Assembly (NCBI RefSeq): GCF_918741295.1
Contig: NZ_CAKKNB010000005.1
Span: forward strand, 216,036 to 280,035
Length of the DNA: 64,000 nt
Reading direction: 5' to 3'
Source of the DNA: Aquabacterium sp. CECT 9606
GTDB taxonomy: Bacteria; Pseudomonadota; Gammaproteobacteria; Burkholderiales; Burkholderiaceae_C
Below are positions 20,194 to 28,487 of the stretch, in pieces (positions within the stretch are counted from its first letter, which is position 1; each line of letters begins with the position of its first letter). Both the position numbers and the translations under genes were made by a program. Under the pieces are notes generated by a model. The model searched no databases and had not been told where the DNA came from. It saw nothing but the letters and a program-made list of their open reading frames with translations.

Positions 20194-21261
20194 ATGGTTG
20201 TTGACCATTCAATCAAAGTGGAAACGATGGCCACTTCCTTGGGGAAAACAGATCTCCCTGAGCACAGCGCCGATGTGCGGATTGGCAAGGCGCTTCTGTT
20301 GGCGACGCGGCCCTTTGCCGAGGAATCCCGGGGCAAGAGTCGCTGGCTGGTGATCTCGACCTTCGTGCTTCTGTTTGCAGCCTTGGTCTGCGCCGGTGTC
20401 GTGCGCTGGTGGCCTGCTCGGACGGCATCCTCTATCCTCGCTGGCTTGCTGATGGTGCGGGCATTCATCACTTATCACGACTTCTTGCATGGGGCGATAC
20501 TGCGCGATTCGCGGCTTGCCTCGTTGCTGTTCTCCGTCTATGGATGCGTGGCCTTGTCGCCCCCGCGGTCTTGGAAGCAAACCCATAACCATCACCATGG
20601 CCACGTGGGACAAATCGCTGCCGATGCCATCGGCTCTTTTCCAATCATCACCACGTGCATGTGGCGTGAGGCTTCGCTGGCACAGCGACTCAAATACCGG
20701 GCCAGCCGCAACCCCTTGACCGTGCTGTTCGGCTACCTGACGATTTTCATGATCAGCCTGTGCCTTCTGCCATTTCTGCGGAGCCCGAAAAGCCATTGGG
20801 ACTCCGCGTTCGCTCTGCTGGCGCATGGTGGCCTGATCGCCCTGCTGTGGGTGTTAGGTGGTGTCCACATGGCATTCTTCGTCGTCATTCTTCCGATGTT
20901 TGTGGCCACCATGCTGGGCAGCTATCTGTTCTTTGCTCAACACAGCTTCAAGCGGATGCAGATACTGTCACCGGCGTCCTGGACTTTCTACCGAGCAGCA
21001 CTTGTGTCGTCCAGCTACATGCGTCTGAACAGAATCATGCAGTGGTTCACCGGAAACATCGGGTATCACCACATCCATCATCTCAACGTGCGCATCCCTT
21101 TTTATCGCCTGCCCGAGGCCATGGCGGCCATACCAGAGCTTCAATCTCCCCTCACGACTTCCCTTGCACCGAGGGAAATCGTGGCCTGTTTTCGCTCGAA
21201 TCTATGGGACGAACGCCTGCAGCGCATGGTCACCTATCGGCAGGCGTCCTTGTCCCCGTAG
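20194..21261 (+). CDS. membrane fatty acid desaturase
   Basis: 355-residue integral membrane di-iron desaturase that introduces a double bond into acyl chains. It has the three histidine boxes HDFLH (about residue 95), HNHHHGHVG (about 131) and HHIHH (about 292), and several membrane helices between them. The ATG at 20194 has AGGGGA upstream; a second ATG lies 11 codons in. The promoter carries an FNR-type box although the enzyme needs oxygen. This fits membrane remodelling at low oxygen, alongside the CFA synthase in the same island. Confidence 0.88.
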   Translation: MVVDHSIKVETMATSLGKTDLPEHSADVRIGKALLLATRPFAEESRGKSRWLVISTFVLLFAALVCAGVVRWWPARTASSILAGLLMVRAFITYHDFLHGAILRDSRLASLLFSVYGCVALSPPRSWKQTHNHHHGHVGQIAADAIGSFPIITTCMWREASLAQRLKYRASRNPLTVLFGYLTIFMISLCLLPFLRSPKSHWDSAFALLAHGGLIALLWVLGGVHMAFFVVILPMFVATMLGSYLFFAQHSFKRMQILSPASWTFYRAALVSSSYMRLNRIMQWFTGNIGYHHIHHLNVRIPFYRLPEAMAAIPELQSPLTTSLAPREIVACFRSNLWDERLQRMVTYRQASLSP

Positions 21262-21275
21262 AAGCGCGCTCAAGC

Positions 21276-21859
21276 CTAGCGGGCAGCGGTGGTGAGCGCT
21301 TGCCGAAGAGCGTCCGCCTTACCCGCTTTCACGCGACCGGCAAGAAGCTCGTCAAGTCCAGTCTTCTGGCCGTAAAAGGCGTTGGTTTGGTTTTTGCTGA
21401 ATCGAAGGTTGCTGACTCCCACGGCCGCCGCGTTGCCAAAGAGTCCGGAGTTGGACGACCAAGCCACAATGTCACCGACCGCATCGGAGCTGGCCACGGA
21501 CCAGTTCACAATCGTCAGGCCGGCATCGGCATTCAGCGAGAAAGCAGAAGGCTTCATGAAGTGGTTCAACGCCTTGCTGCTGTTCAGCACGAGGACGGCC
21601 GGCCCGGATTGCGCGCCCGCCTGTAGCCCGACGCTGGGAGAAGGCGGTCCAGTTTCGCATCGGATCGAAGTGTGCGGACAATGTCGACCGCATCGTTCAC
21701 GCGCTTCATGGCGATGCGCGCATCCTTGTCGGCGGCTGGCTCGGCGGTGGCGGCGTCCGCATTTGCGGACTGCGCGAAGGAAGGTGTCCCGAAGCACGGA
21801 CTTGCGAGCAAGGCACCCAGCAATGCCACACGGCACGTGAAAGTTTCAGCGTTGGTCAT
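21276..21859 (-). pseudogene. SYLF-domain lipid-binding protein, internally deleted and frameshifted
   Basis: The N-terminal part (MTNAETFTCRVALLGALLAS signal peptide, then ARIAMKRVNDAVDIVRTLRS) lies in one frame and ends near 21640. The SYLF/Ysc84 C-terminal part (SVGLQAGAQSGPAVLVLNSS, then NADAGLTIVNWS) continues in another. By comparison with the family, roughly 45-50 codons between LDRLL and LQAGAQ are missing, and the join is out of frame. Intact homologues are exported lipid-binding proteins. The ribosome site (AGGAGG) and upstream box are intact, so transcription may persist. Confidence 0.8.
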
Positions 21860-21952
21860 GTTGACCTCCTTTGTATGAGATGGACATGGAAGACAGCGAC
21901 TGCAAATGACGCAGCAGCCGAATTGAATTTGGGTTGGCCGGAACCGCCCTAC

Positions 21953-21966
21953 TTGCGCAAAGTCAA
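21953..21966 (-). promoter_or_regulatory. Crp/FNR-type box upstream of the SYLF relic
   Basis: TTGCG-CAAA-GTCAA on the plus strand reads TTGAC-TTTG-CGCAA toward the SYLF gene. These are the same half-sites as at the hydrogenase promoter (26308). The -10 candidates (CAAATT, TTCAAT) are weak. Confidence 0.45.
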
Positions 21967-22020
21967 TTGGGAGGGGAGGGCTCGGCGTTCTCAAAGGAAC
22001 GGATCTTCCCTCAAGCTCTT

Positions 22021-22034
22021 TTGCGCCATGTCAA
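22021..22034 (+). promoter_or_regulatory. Crp/FNR-type box upstream of the CBS gene
   Basis: TTGCG-CCAT-GTCAA, matching TTGM-N6-KCAA, about 95 bases upstream of the CBS-protein start. No good -10 is seen at the class II position. Confidence 0.4.
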
Positions 22035-22126
22035 GGCTGTGGAATTGCGTTCAAGCCATCGTCTGTATCGCGACACGGATCCGCCGCTGATGTGGTCCGA
22101 TGTTTGTTGTCAATGAAGGACCTCTC

Positions 22127-22633
22127 ATGAACATGATCAACCTTTGCAATCGATCCATTGTTTCCATCGACGCTGGGGCCTCTTTGCAGCAGGCCGCTTC
22201 GCTGATGCGTTCGGAGCATGTGGGTGCCTTGGTCGTGACCACAGGCGGCGTTGACCAACCTCATGCGGTGGGATTGGTGACAGACCGAGACCTGACCATT
22301 GAGGCAATGGCATGTCAACTGGATCCCGAAGAAACAGTGATTGGCGATATTGCCAGCCGAGAATTGGTTGTGGTGTCCGCCGACTCAGGCATTGCCGATG
22401 CGCTGACCGTGATGGCAGCAGCCGGTGTTCGCCGGATCCTTGTCACCGAGTCAGATCGGCGCGTTGTGGGGATGGTTTCATTCGACGACCTGGTGGCCGT
22501 ACTGGCCGATGAAATGTCAAACATGGTGAAGTGTTTGCAAAAGGGGACGGAGCGCGAGGTGCGAGAGCGCAACACGTTCCTGCCTTTGCAACCCCCACTG
22601 CTGATCGCGTTGAATACCCCAGGCATGGCTTAG
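22127..22633 (+). CDS. tandem CBS-domain protein
   Basis: 168 residues made of two CBS motifs: IVSIDAGASLQQAASLMRSE, then GLVTDRDLTIEAMA; and VVSADSGIADALTVMAAAGV, then RRVVGMVSFDDLVAVLADE. Such stand-alone Bateman modules bind adenine nucleotides and act as energy sensors, often regulated with universal stress proteins. The C-terminal tail is short and charged. The GAAGGA ribosome site is 6 bases before the ATG at 22127. The partner enzyme or channel is unknown. Confidence 0.88.
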   Translation: MNMINLCNRSIVSIDAGASLQQAASLMRSEHVGALVVTTGGVDQPHAVGLVTDRDLTIEAMACQLDPEETVIGDIASRELVVVSADSGIADALTVMAAAGVRRILVTESDRRVVGMVSFDDLVAVLADEMSNMVKCLQKGTEREVRERNTFLPLQPPLLIALNTPGMA

Positions 22634-22706
22634 GCTGTGCGCACCATTGCCCATGGAAAGCGGCAATGGCATTCAATCCAGATCAGCCCGCAGTCCTCGT
22701 CATCTT

Positions 22707-22796
22707 TCGCGGCGAGTCATTGTTCTGCTCGGCCCCTCGAGCAGTGGGCGGTCGACCCTGCTCAACATCCTTGGCGGGCTGGAGAGGGCGAGTTGA
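22707..22796 (+). pseudogene. ABC-transporter ATPase relic (Walker A fragment)
   Basis: About 27 codons read [20 protein letters not shown] then GLERAS-stop, a clear match to the Walker A region of LolD/MacB-type ABC ATPases (consensus [20 protein letters not shown]). The catalytic Lys is replaced by Arg, a stop follows at once, and no other part of the ATPase or a permease is found nearby. Confidence 0.7.
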
Positions 22797-22869
22797 CCCA
22801 ATGGCCGACGGCGAAGTGGGGCGCGCCGGACGTGCGGGGTTATGGCGTCTTCTGACTGGACGAAGCATC

Positions 22870-23523
22870 CTATCGGCCGCCTACGGCAGTGCCCCGACCC
22901 GATTCATTCAACAACCGTATCGCTTGCTCATCTTCAACCTGTTCAAAAGACTGGTAGAACCGTCCCACGGAGCCGAAGTCTCTGGGGGCATGCAGGCAGA
23001 CGACCTCGTTGGCCAGTGGGCGCACCAGTTCAAGGCTGTCGCGAGATGCGACAGGCACGGCACAGATCAGCCTCGCCGGCTTGCGCGTGCGGATCGCATG
23101 CAAGGCCGCCACCATGGTGGCGCCTGTGGCCAGACCGTCGTCCACAACGATTGCGATTCGCCCGGCCGCATCGATCAGCGGACGATCGGGTGTGTATCGC
23201 TTCCGACGGTCCTTGATCAGTTCCAGCTGGAAGCGCTTTTCTTCCTTGATGTAGTGCTCATCCGCCCCGGCTGCATGGGCGTGGGGGGCCATGTACACCC
23301 AGCCGCTTTCGTCGATAGACCCGATGGCGAACTCCGGCGATGTGGGAGCCCGCAGCTTCCGGACCAGCACCACATCCAGCTCTCCATCCAGCCGGTCCGC
23401 AAGGACTCGGCCAATTTCCAGGGCGCCGCGAGGGATCGCGAGGACCAGGGGGCGATGCCCCTTCCAGTTCTGCAAGGCTTGCGAGAGCTGCTCGGCTGCG
23501 TCGAGGCGATCGGAAAAGAGCAT
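22870..23523 (-). CDS. phosphoribosyltransferase-domain protein
   Basis: 217 residues with a type I PRTase fold. The PRPP-binding loop IAIVVDDGLATGATMVAALH is clear, with the conserved N-terminal region VLAIPRGALEIGRVLADRL and VRKLRAPTSPEFAIGSI. The family is often fused to, or next to, a dienelactone-hydrolase-like protein, exactly the upstream neighbour here. The substrate base is unknown. The start at 23523 has AGGAG spaced correctly; the alternative ATG at 23541 would overlap the hydrolase gene. Confidence 0.85.
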   Translation of the reverse strand: MLFSDRLDAAEQLSQALQNWKGHRPLVLAIPRGALEIGRVLADRLDGELDVVLVRKLRAPTSPEFAIGSIDESGWVYMAPHAHAAGADEHYIKEEKRFQLELIKDRRKRYTPDRPLIDAAGRIAIVVDDGLATGATMVAALHAIRTRKPARLICAVPVASRDSLELVRPLANEVVCLHAPRDFGSVGRFYQSFEQVEDEQAIRLLNESGRGTAVGGR

Positions 23524-23524
23524 G

Positions 23525-24196
23525 TCAGTCTCCTGTGTCATTCGGCGGTTTGATCTCGCTCAAGCTTTCATCGTGTGGACGAAGGTGCTGGAGAAACCAT
23601 GCGCTTGCCAGTTCCGCCACGATGCCCAGGGTGCCGGCTTCTTCGAAAAGATGCGTGGCACGGGGCACGATCTCGATTCGCTTTTCGCAGCGCAGGTGCT
23701 GGAGGGCCGCGCGGTTCATCGCGATGACTTCGGTGTCCGCCCCGCCCACGATGAGAAGCGTTGGGGCAAGGACCTCTCCCAGGGTGTCTCCGGCAAGATC
23801 AGGACGCCCACCGCGGGAGACGACGGCGCGCACCGCCTGCGGACGGCGCGCCGCCGCGACCAGGGCGGCGCCAGCGCCCGTGCTGGCACCGAACAGGCCG
23901 ATGGGTTGGGCTTTGTGAGGCGACAGCTCATCGATGGCGTCCATCACCCGTTGCGCGAGCAGTGGAATGTCGAACACATTGCCACGGTACTCGGCCTCTT
24001 CGTCCGTGAGCAGATCGAACAACAAGGTGCTGAGGCCTTTGCGCTGCAGGGTCTCGGCCACCTGCCTGTTGCGGCGGCTGCGCCGACTGCTGCCGCTGCC
24101 GTGCGCGAAGACCACGATGCCGCGCGAGGGCGTCACCAGGCACAGTTCTCCTTCGAGTTGCCGCGGCCCGATGGACATGGGGAGCAGGTTGAACAT
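23525..24196 (-). CDS. alpha/beta hydrolase (dienelactone hydrolase-like)
   Basis: 223 residues of alpha/beta-hydrolase type: RGIVVFAHGSGSSRRSRRNR (oxyanion-hole region), nucleophile elbow GLFGASTGAGAAL, acid region APTLLIVGGADTEV, and a C-terminal His in PRATHLFEE. It lies between the PCMT-esterase fusion and the PRTase on the same strand with almost no gaps, so the three form an operon. The substrate is unknown. Confidence 0.85.
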   Translation of the reverse strand: MFNLLPMSIGPRQLEGELCLVTPSRGIVVFAHGSGSSRRSRRNRQVAETLQRKGLSTLLFDLLTDEEAEYRGNVFDIPLLAQRVMDAIDELSPHKAQPIGLFGASTGAGAALVAAARRPQAVRAVVSRGGRPDLAGDTLGEVLAPTLLIVGGADTEVIAMNRAALQHLRCEKRIEIVPRATHLFEEAGTLGIVAELASAWFLQHLRPHDESLSEIKPPNDTGD

Positions 24197-24208
24197 GACA
24201 CCTCCTTG

Positions 24209-26194
24209 TCACAGTCCGAAGGGATAGGTGTCCGGCAGGCCTTCGGTCATTTCGATCCCGAGAGGGGCGATGGCGCCGGTCTGGTCCAGCCAGATGTACT
24301 CGTCGAATTGCAGAGGGAGCACGGCCTGAAAGTAATGGCTTTGCAACTCGGTCTCCGGCCGGTAGATCACGCCGATCGCGCGTTCCAGCCGCGGCTGCGA
24401 CAGGCGCGCCAGGACGTCGCCGGATTTCTGCTTTCTCAAGGGCAGGATGAAGTTCGCAACATTCGATTGGTGGCAAAGGCGTTCATAGCTTCCGGCCATC
24501 GAATCGCGCACCGGCTTGACTTCCATCGGCCCTCCCCAATCCGATGCCGCTGCCACCGAACCGCTGTGCGTGCCGAATCCGATCAGGCAGGCGCCCGGTC
24601 CGAATTCGACACGGCAAAGCTGCCCGATGTTGTGTTCGCCGCGGCGCGACATCTCGGTGGCCCGCGAGTCGCCGACATGCGAGTTGTGCGCCCAGACGAT
24701 GGCTTTACTCCGCGGGCCATGGAAGGCCAGCAGGCTCTTCAGAGTCTCGAACATGTGGCTGTCGCGCAGGTTCCAGGATGCGCGAGAGCCGTAGTACATC
24801 GTTCGGTAGTAGCGCTCCGCATTGGCGACGAGGCGCGCGTTCTGCATGGCGTCGAGAAAGCGTTCGCCGTCCTGTGCGGCGTAGTGCTGCTTCTTGCGCA
24901 GCAGGTCTCCCAGCATCGACACCACTTCACGTTCGCAACTTTGGTACCGTTCGGTGAGCGCGGCGTAGCCATAGCTGGCAGGGTCCGATTGCCAGGGCGT
25001 CAGGCAGCCATAGCGGCGACGCGCGATGTCTGCCGTGGGCGGATCGACATCCTCCAGATAGCCGACCACCGAATGGATCGAGTTGTAGAGGCTGTAGAGG
25101 TCCAGACCATGGAAGGCGACCCTGTCGCGGTCGGCGACGTCGGTATTGTGTGCGCGAAGCCAATCGACAAACCGGCGGACCTCCTGGTTGCGCCACATCC
25201 AGGTTGGGAAGCGGGCAAAGGCGGACCATTTGGACGGACGGTGGTCGGCATGACGCACGTAGCTGTCGATGCGGGACGCGTCGGGCCAATCGGCTTCGAT
25301 GGCGATGAAGTTGAAGCCCTTGCGTTCGATCAGTTGGCGCGAAATGCGCGCTCGCATCCGGTAGAACTCCGAGGTCCCGTGGGTGGCCTCGCCGATCAAC
25401 ACGACGCGGGCACTGCCGATGCGATCGAGCAAAGGCGCCAGATCCGCCGTTTCGATGGCGTCGAACCGTTCGCACGCATCGGCAATGGCTTGGGCCGTGA
25501 ATGCGTCCGCGGATCTGCCCGGCGGCTGCGCGGCCTGGCGCGCAGTCAGTCGAACGGCATCCACATCCAAAGGCGTGACCCGGATGTCCGCCATGTCCTC
25601 GATGTGGTAGGCGTCGGGCCCGGTACGCGTCACGCGAACCAACTCACGAACGGCGGGGTCTGTGCCGGCCGACACCACCATGCGTCCGCCTACTGCCAGC
25701 TGAGGCTTGAGCGTTTCCAAGAACGCCGCCCCGCTCGGATTCACGAAGATCGCATCGTAGGGACCGTGGTCCGGCAGCCCTTGAGCGGCGTCGGCGTGCA
25801 CGACCTGCACATGGGTGCATCGCAGGCTCTGAAGAGTGGCTACCGCCTTCGCTGCCACGGCCGGGTTCGATTCGACGCTGTAGACCTTGGCAGCAAGCCG
25901 GCAGAGCACCGCCGTCGCATAGCCCGCACCGATGCCGATCTCAAGGACCTTGGCTTGTTTACCGATCAACAGCGCTTCGGCCATCAGCGCGACAAGGTAA
26001 GGCTGAGGGAGGGTTCGCGCCTCATCGATTTTCAGGGCCGCGTCCTCGTAGGCGAACTCCTGCAGTGGCGGTGGCAGAAAAAACTCGCGGGGCACTGCAC
26101 GCATGGCATCGAGCACCCGGTGGTCCCGGATACCCCGGCCCTCGATCTGGTCTTGCACCATGGCAACGCAAAGCCGTTCGAAATCGTTCGGCAT
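24209..26194 (-). CDS. fusion of protein-L-isoaspartate methyltransferase and erythromycin esterase domains
   Basis: 661 residues in two parts. Residues about 1-215 are PCMT-like: RAVPREFFLPPPLQEFAYED, the SAM motif VLEIGIGAGYATAVL, then VHADAAQGLPDHGPYDAIFV. Residues about 240-660 are an erythromycin-esterase (EreA/succinoglycan-biosynthesis) domain: VVLIGEATHGTSEFYRMRAR, then EADWPDASRIDSYVRH and IVWAHNSHVGDSRA. EreA members with these His/Glu motifs are metal-independent hydrolases, but the substrate here need not be a macrolide. The ATG at 26194 has GGAG five bases upstream. It heads the fusion-hydrolase-PRTase operon. Confidence 0.88.
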   Translation of the reverse strand: MPNDFERLCVAMVQDQIEGRGIRDHRVLDAMRAVPREFFLPPPLQEFAYEDAALKIDEARTLPQPYLVALMAEALLIGKQAKVLEIGIGAGYATAVLCRLAAKVYSVESNPAVAAKAVATLQSLRCTHVQVVHADAAQGLPDHGPYDAIFVNPSGAAFLETLKPQLAVGGRMVVSAGTDPAVRELVRVTRTGPDAYHIEDMADIRVTPLDVDAVRLTARQAAQPPGRSADAFTAQAIADACERFDAIETADLAPLLDRIGSARVVLIGEATHGTSEFYRMRARISRQLIERKGFNFIAIEADWPDASRIDSYVRHADHRPSKWSAFARFPTWMWRNQEVRRFVDWLRAHNTDVADRDRVAFHGLDLYSLYNSIHSVVGYLEDVDPPTADIARRRYGCLTPWQSDPASYGYAALTERYQSCEREVVSMLGDLLRKKQHYAAQDGERFLDAMQNARLVANAERYYRTMYYGSRASWNLRDSHMFETLKSLLAFHGPRSKAIVWAHNSHVGDSRATEMSRRGEHNIGQLCRVEFGPGACLIGFGTHSGSVAAASDWGGPMEVKPVRDSMAGSYERLCHQSNVANFILPLRKQKSGDVLARLSQPRLERAIGVIYRPETELQSHYFQAVLPLQFDEYIWLDQTGAIAPLGIEMTEGLPDTYPFGL

Positions 26195-26251
26195 GATCAC
26201 TCCATCTGGCTGACAGGAGGGTCACTGTGAACCCCAATTTTGAGGAATGGT

Positions 26252-26265
26252 TTGCGCTTGCTCAA
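26252..26265 (-). promoter_or_regulatory. Crp/FNR-type box upstream of the PCMT-esterase operon
   Basis: TTGCG-CTTG-CTCAA (minus-strand reading TTGAG-CAAG-CGCAA) in the 186-base gap shared with the divergent hydrogenase. A -10 at the class II position is poor. Confidence 0.45.
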
Positions 26266-26307
26266 GTCACACGTGCGCAGGGCACAAACCGCGCCAGGCC
26301 TGTCTAC

Positions 26308-26349
26308 TTGACAAAGCGCAAATTGGTTTTCACCTCAGCGATCTATCAT
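26308..26349 (+). promoter_or_regulatory. class II Crp/FNR-type promoter of the [FeFe] hydrogenase
   Basis: TTGAC-AAAG-CGCAA (26308-26321) followed by TATCAT (26344-26349) places the box centre at -41.5 from a start near 26356, some 25 bases before the hydrogenase ATG. Confidence 0.68.
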
Positions 26350-26380
26350 CGATCCAGGCGAGTGTGCTTGCGGGCATGAA

Positions 26381-28465
26381 ATGGGCAAGATCAAGATCAA
26401 TGGACGGGAGGTCGAGCTGAAGAAAGGCGCGACCTTGCTCGATGCTGCGCGGGCGGCTGGCATCTACGTTCCAACGCTTTGTTATCACCCGCGTTTGCCA
26501 GCGCATGCGGTCTGCCGCATGTGCCTGGTCGATGTCAAAGGGCAGGATCGCCCGCTGCCTGCATGCGTGACACTGGCGAGCGAAGGTGACGTCGTCGAGA
26601 CGGACTCCAAGTCGTTGCAAGACTTTCGCACCATGAATGCGCAGTGGCTGCTGGCCCGCCATCCAAATGACTGCATGCGCTGCGAAGTCAATGGATCTTG
26701 CCGTTTGCAGAATTTGGTCAATGAGAATCAATGGGAAGAAATGTGGCCCCGCATTCCGATAGGGCCCGCTGAGCTTCCTGGCCAGGTACTGAGCGATCAC
26801 ACGTCACCCAGCATTTGGCGTGACGCGTCAAAATGCGTTGAGTGTGGCCTGTGTGTGGACGCCTGCGGCGACGCGGGCCAGCAACAGCACGTGATCGGGT
26901 TTGCAGGCCATGGATCGGACCGTTTGCCGGTGACGGTCTTCGATCAGTCACTCGCGGACACCCGCTGCATTTCCTGTGGCCAATGCACCCTGGTCTGCCC
27001 GGTGGGGGCTCTGATCGAAACGCCACATTGGCACGAAGTGCTGCATGTCCTGGACTCGCGTCGACGGGTCTGCGCGGTGCAGGTGGCGCCGGCTACCAGG
27101 ATCGCCATCAGTGAAGAGTTCGGCATGAAGCCTGGCACCGTGAGCACAGGCCGGTTGATCAACGCCTTGAGGCACCTGGGTTTCGATCACGTGTTTGACA
27201 CCAATTTTGCGGCCGATCTCACCATCATGGAGGAAGGAGCCGAGCTTGTTGCGCGGCTCAAAGAAGGGGAGCGGTTGCCACTCTTCACCTCGTGCTGCCC
27301 GGGGTGGGTCAACTGGGTAGAGATCAACCGACCGGATATCCTGACGCACCTGAGCACGACCAAGTCGCCTCAGCAAATGCATGGGGCCCTGACCAAGCGG
27401 GGGGCGTTTGCGCAGACATTTGGCGCGGCTTTCTCGGAAGGCCTTGATGAGCCGTATGTTGTCAGCGTGATGCCTTGCACCGCCAAGAAGGACGAGGCCG
27501 TGCGTCCAGGCATGTCAGGAGACTTGGACCATGTTTTGACGACGCGAGAACTGGCCAGGATGATCCGAGCCCGCGGAATTGCATTTGGCGCGCTGGCGGA
27601 AGACGGCAGCTTCGATGATCCGCTGGGCGAGAGCACCGGCGCAGGCCAGATCTTCGGCGCCTCGGGAGGGGTGATGGAGGCCCTCATTCGCACGGCGTCC
27701 CAACTGCTTGGAGTCGAATGCTCGTTTCAGCTGGAATGGCATCAACTGCGTGGCGTGGACGCAGGCGTCAAGACAGCAGAGATCGCTGGCATCGGTAAGG
27801 TGGCCGTTTGCAATGGCATCGCCGCGGCGCAGCGCCTGCTGCAGACGCAAGTTTGGCGCAACGAGTATGTGGCCATTGAGGTGATGGCCTGTGTGGGGGG
27901 CTGTTTGGGTGGTGGTGGAGAACCCAAGTCAATGGATCCGAACATCCTGGAAAAACGCATGCACGCCATCTACGCCATCGATCAAGGCGCGCCCCACCGC
28001 CGATCACATGAAAATCGGGAGGTTCAAGCTTTGTACCGGACTGAGCTCAAAGAACCCAACTCTCCAGCCGCGCTCGCATTGCTTCACACGAGCTTCGCCG
28101 CCAGGGGATCCAAGCGATTGCTGTTGATGCGTTTGCTGGATGCCGTCGACAGGCGCGATGCGGATGGTGCGGCCAGGTTGTTTCATCCAGATGCCTCGTG
28201 GTTGACGGGGCCTCCTTTCCATGGCGTGCGAGGAACCGCGGATATCAAAACATTGATCGCGACGCGCCTGCCCCCGCGCAAGCATGGCCCACTTTATGCG
28301 CGGCACCGGATGGCGTCCGCAGCGGATATCGATGACCTCACCGTCATCACGCCAGACGGCAGGCGCTGCAAATTCAACATGGAGATCGACACCGTTGTGC
28401 GGGACGGCCACCCGACGACTGTGATCCGAAGTCTGGAGCGACACGTCACAGAATTCCGATCATGA
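26381..28465 (+). CDS. hydA: [FeFe] hydrogenase with C-terminal NTF2/SnoaL-like extension
   Basis: 694 residues. Order: [2Fe-2S] domain (Cys34, 45, 48, 62), His-Cys [4Fe-4S] site (His94, Cys98, 101, 107), two [4Fe-4S] ferredoxin sites (Cys152/155/158/162 and Cys196/199/202/206), then the H-cluster domain with L1 TSCCPGW (Cys305), L2 MPCTAKKDEA (Cys366) and L3 MACVGGCLGGGGEP (Cys504, 508). The usual small-subunit-like tail (SHENREVQALYRTEL) follows. This is the CpI-like arrangement, about 574 residues in Clostridium. About 120 further residues (about 573-690; LLDAVDRRDADGAARLFHPD, then RHRMASAADIDDLTVITPDG) look like an NTF2/SnoaL fold. No hydE, hydF or hydG maturase gene is in the window. Predicted cytoplasmic; electron partner unknown. 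Confidence 0.92.
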   Translation: MGKIKINGREVELKKGATLLDAARAAGIYVPTLCYHPRLPAHAVCRMCLVDVKGQDRPLPACVTLASEGDVVETDSKSLQDFRTMNAQWLLARHPNDCMRCEVNGSCRLQNLVNENQWEEMWPRIPIGPAELPGQVLSDHTSPSIWRDASKCVECGLCVDACGDAGQQQHVIGFAGHGSDRLPVTVFDQSLADTRCISCGQCTLVCPVGALIETPHWHEVLHVLDSRRRVCAVQVAPATRIAISEEFGMKPGTVSTGRLINALRHLGFDHVFDTNFAADLTIMEEGAELVARLKEGERLPLFTSCCPGWVNWVEINRPDILTHLSTTKSPQQMHGALTKRGAFAQTFGAAFSEGLDEPYVVSVMPCTAKKDEAVRPGMSGDLDHVLTTRELARMIRARGIAFGALAEDGSFDDPLGESTGAGQIFGASGGVMEALIRTASQLLGVECSFQLEWHQLRGVDAGVKTAEIAGIGKVAVCNGIAAAQRLLQTQVWRNEYVAIEVMACVGGCLGGGGEPKSMDPNILEKRMHAIYAIDQGAPHRRSHENREVQALYRTELKEPNSPAALALLHTSFAARGSKRLLLMRLLDAVDRRDADGAARLFHPDASWLTGPPFHGVRGTADIKTLIATRLPPRKHGPLYARHRMASAADIDDLTVITPDGRRCKFNMEIDTVVRDGHPTTVIRSLERHVTEFRS

Positions 28466-28487
28466 GTGGAGGGTGCGCAGGAGGGCC

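Noticed and set aside
19028..21261. Possible metallo-beta-lactamase of the full Blh type
   Set aside because: Only the DUF442 part is present; no HxHxDH motif follows in the gene or next to it.
23291..26230. 979-codon open frame on the plus strand
   Set aside because: It lies antisense to the PRTase, hydrolase and PCMT-esterase genes, which have clear family motifs. Long antisense frames are expected in GC-rich DNA with strong third-position bias.
26381..28465. Reading this gene as NuoG or a formate dehydrogenase alpha subunit
   Set aside because: The N-terminal Fe-S domains are shared with those families, but the L1, L2 and L3 H-cluster motifs and the lack of a molybdopterin domain identify an [FeFe] hydrogenase.
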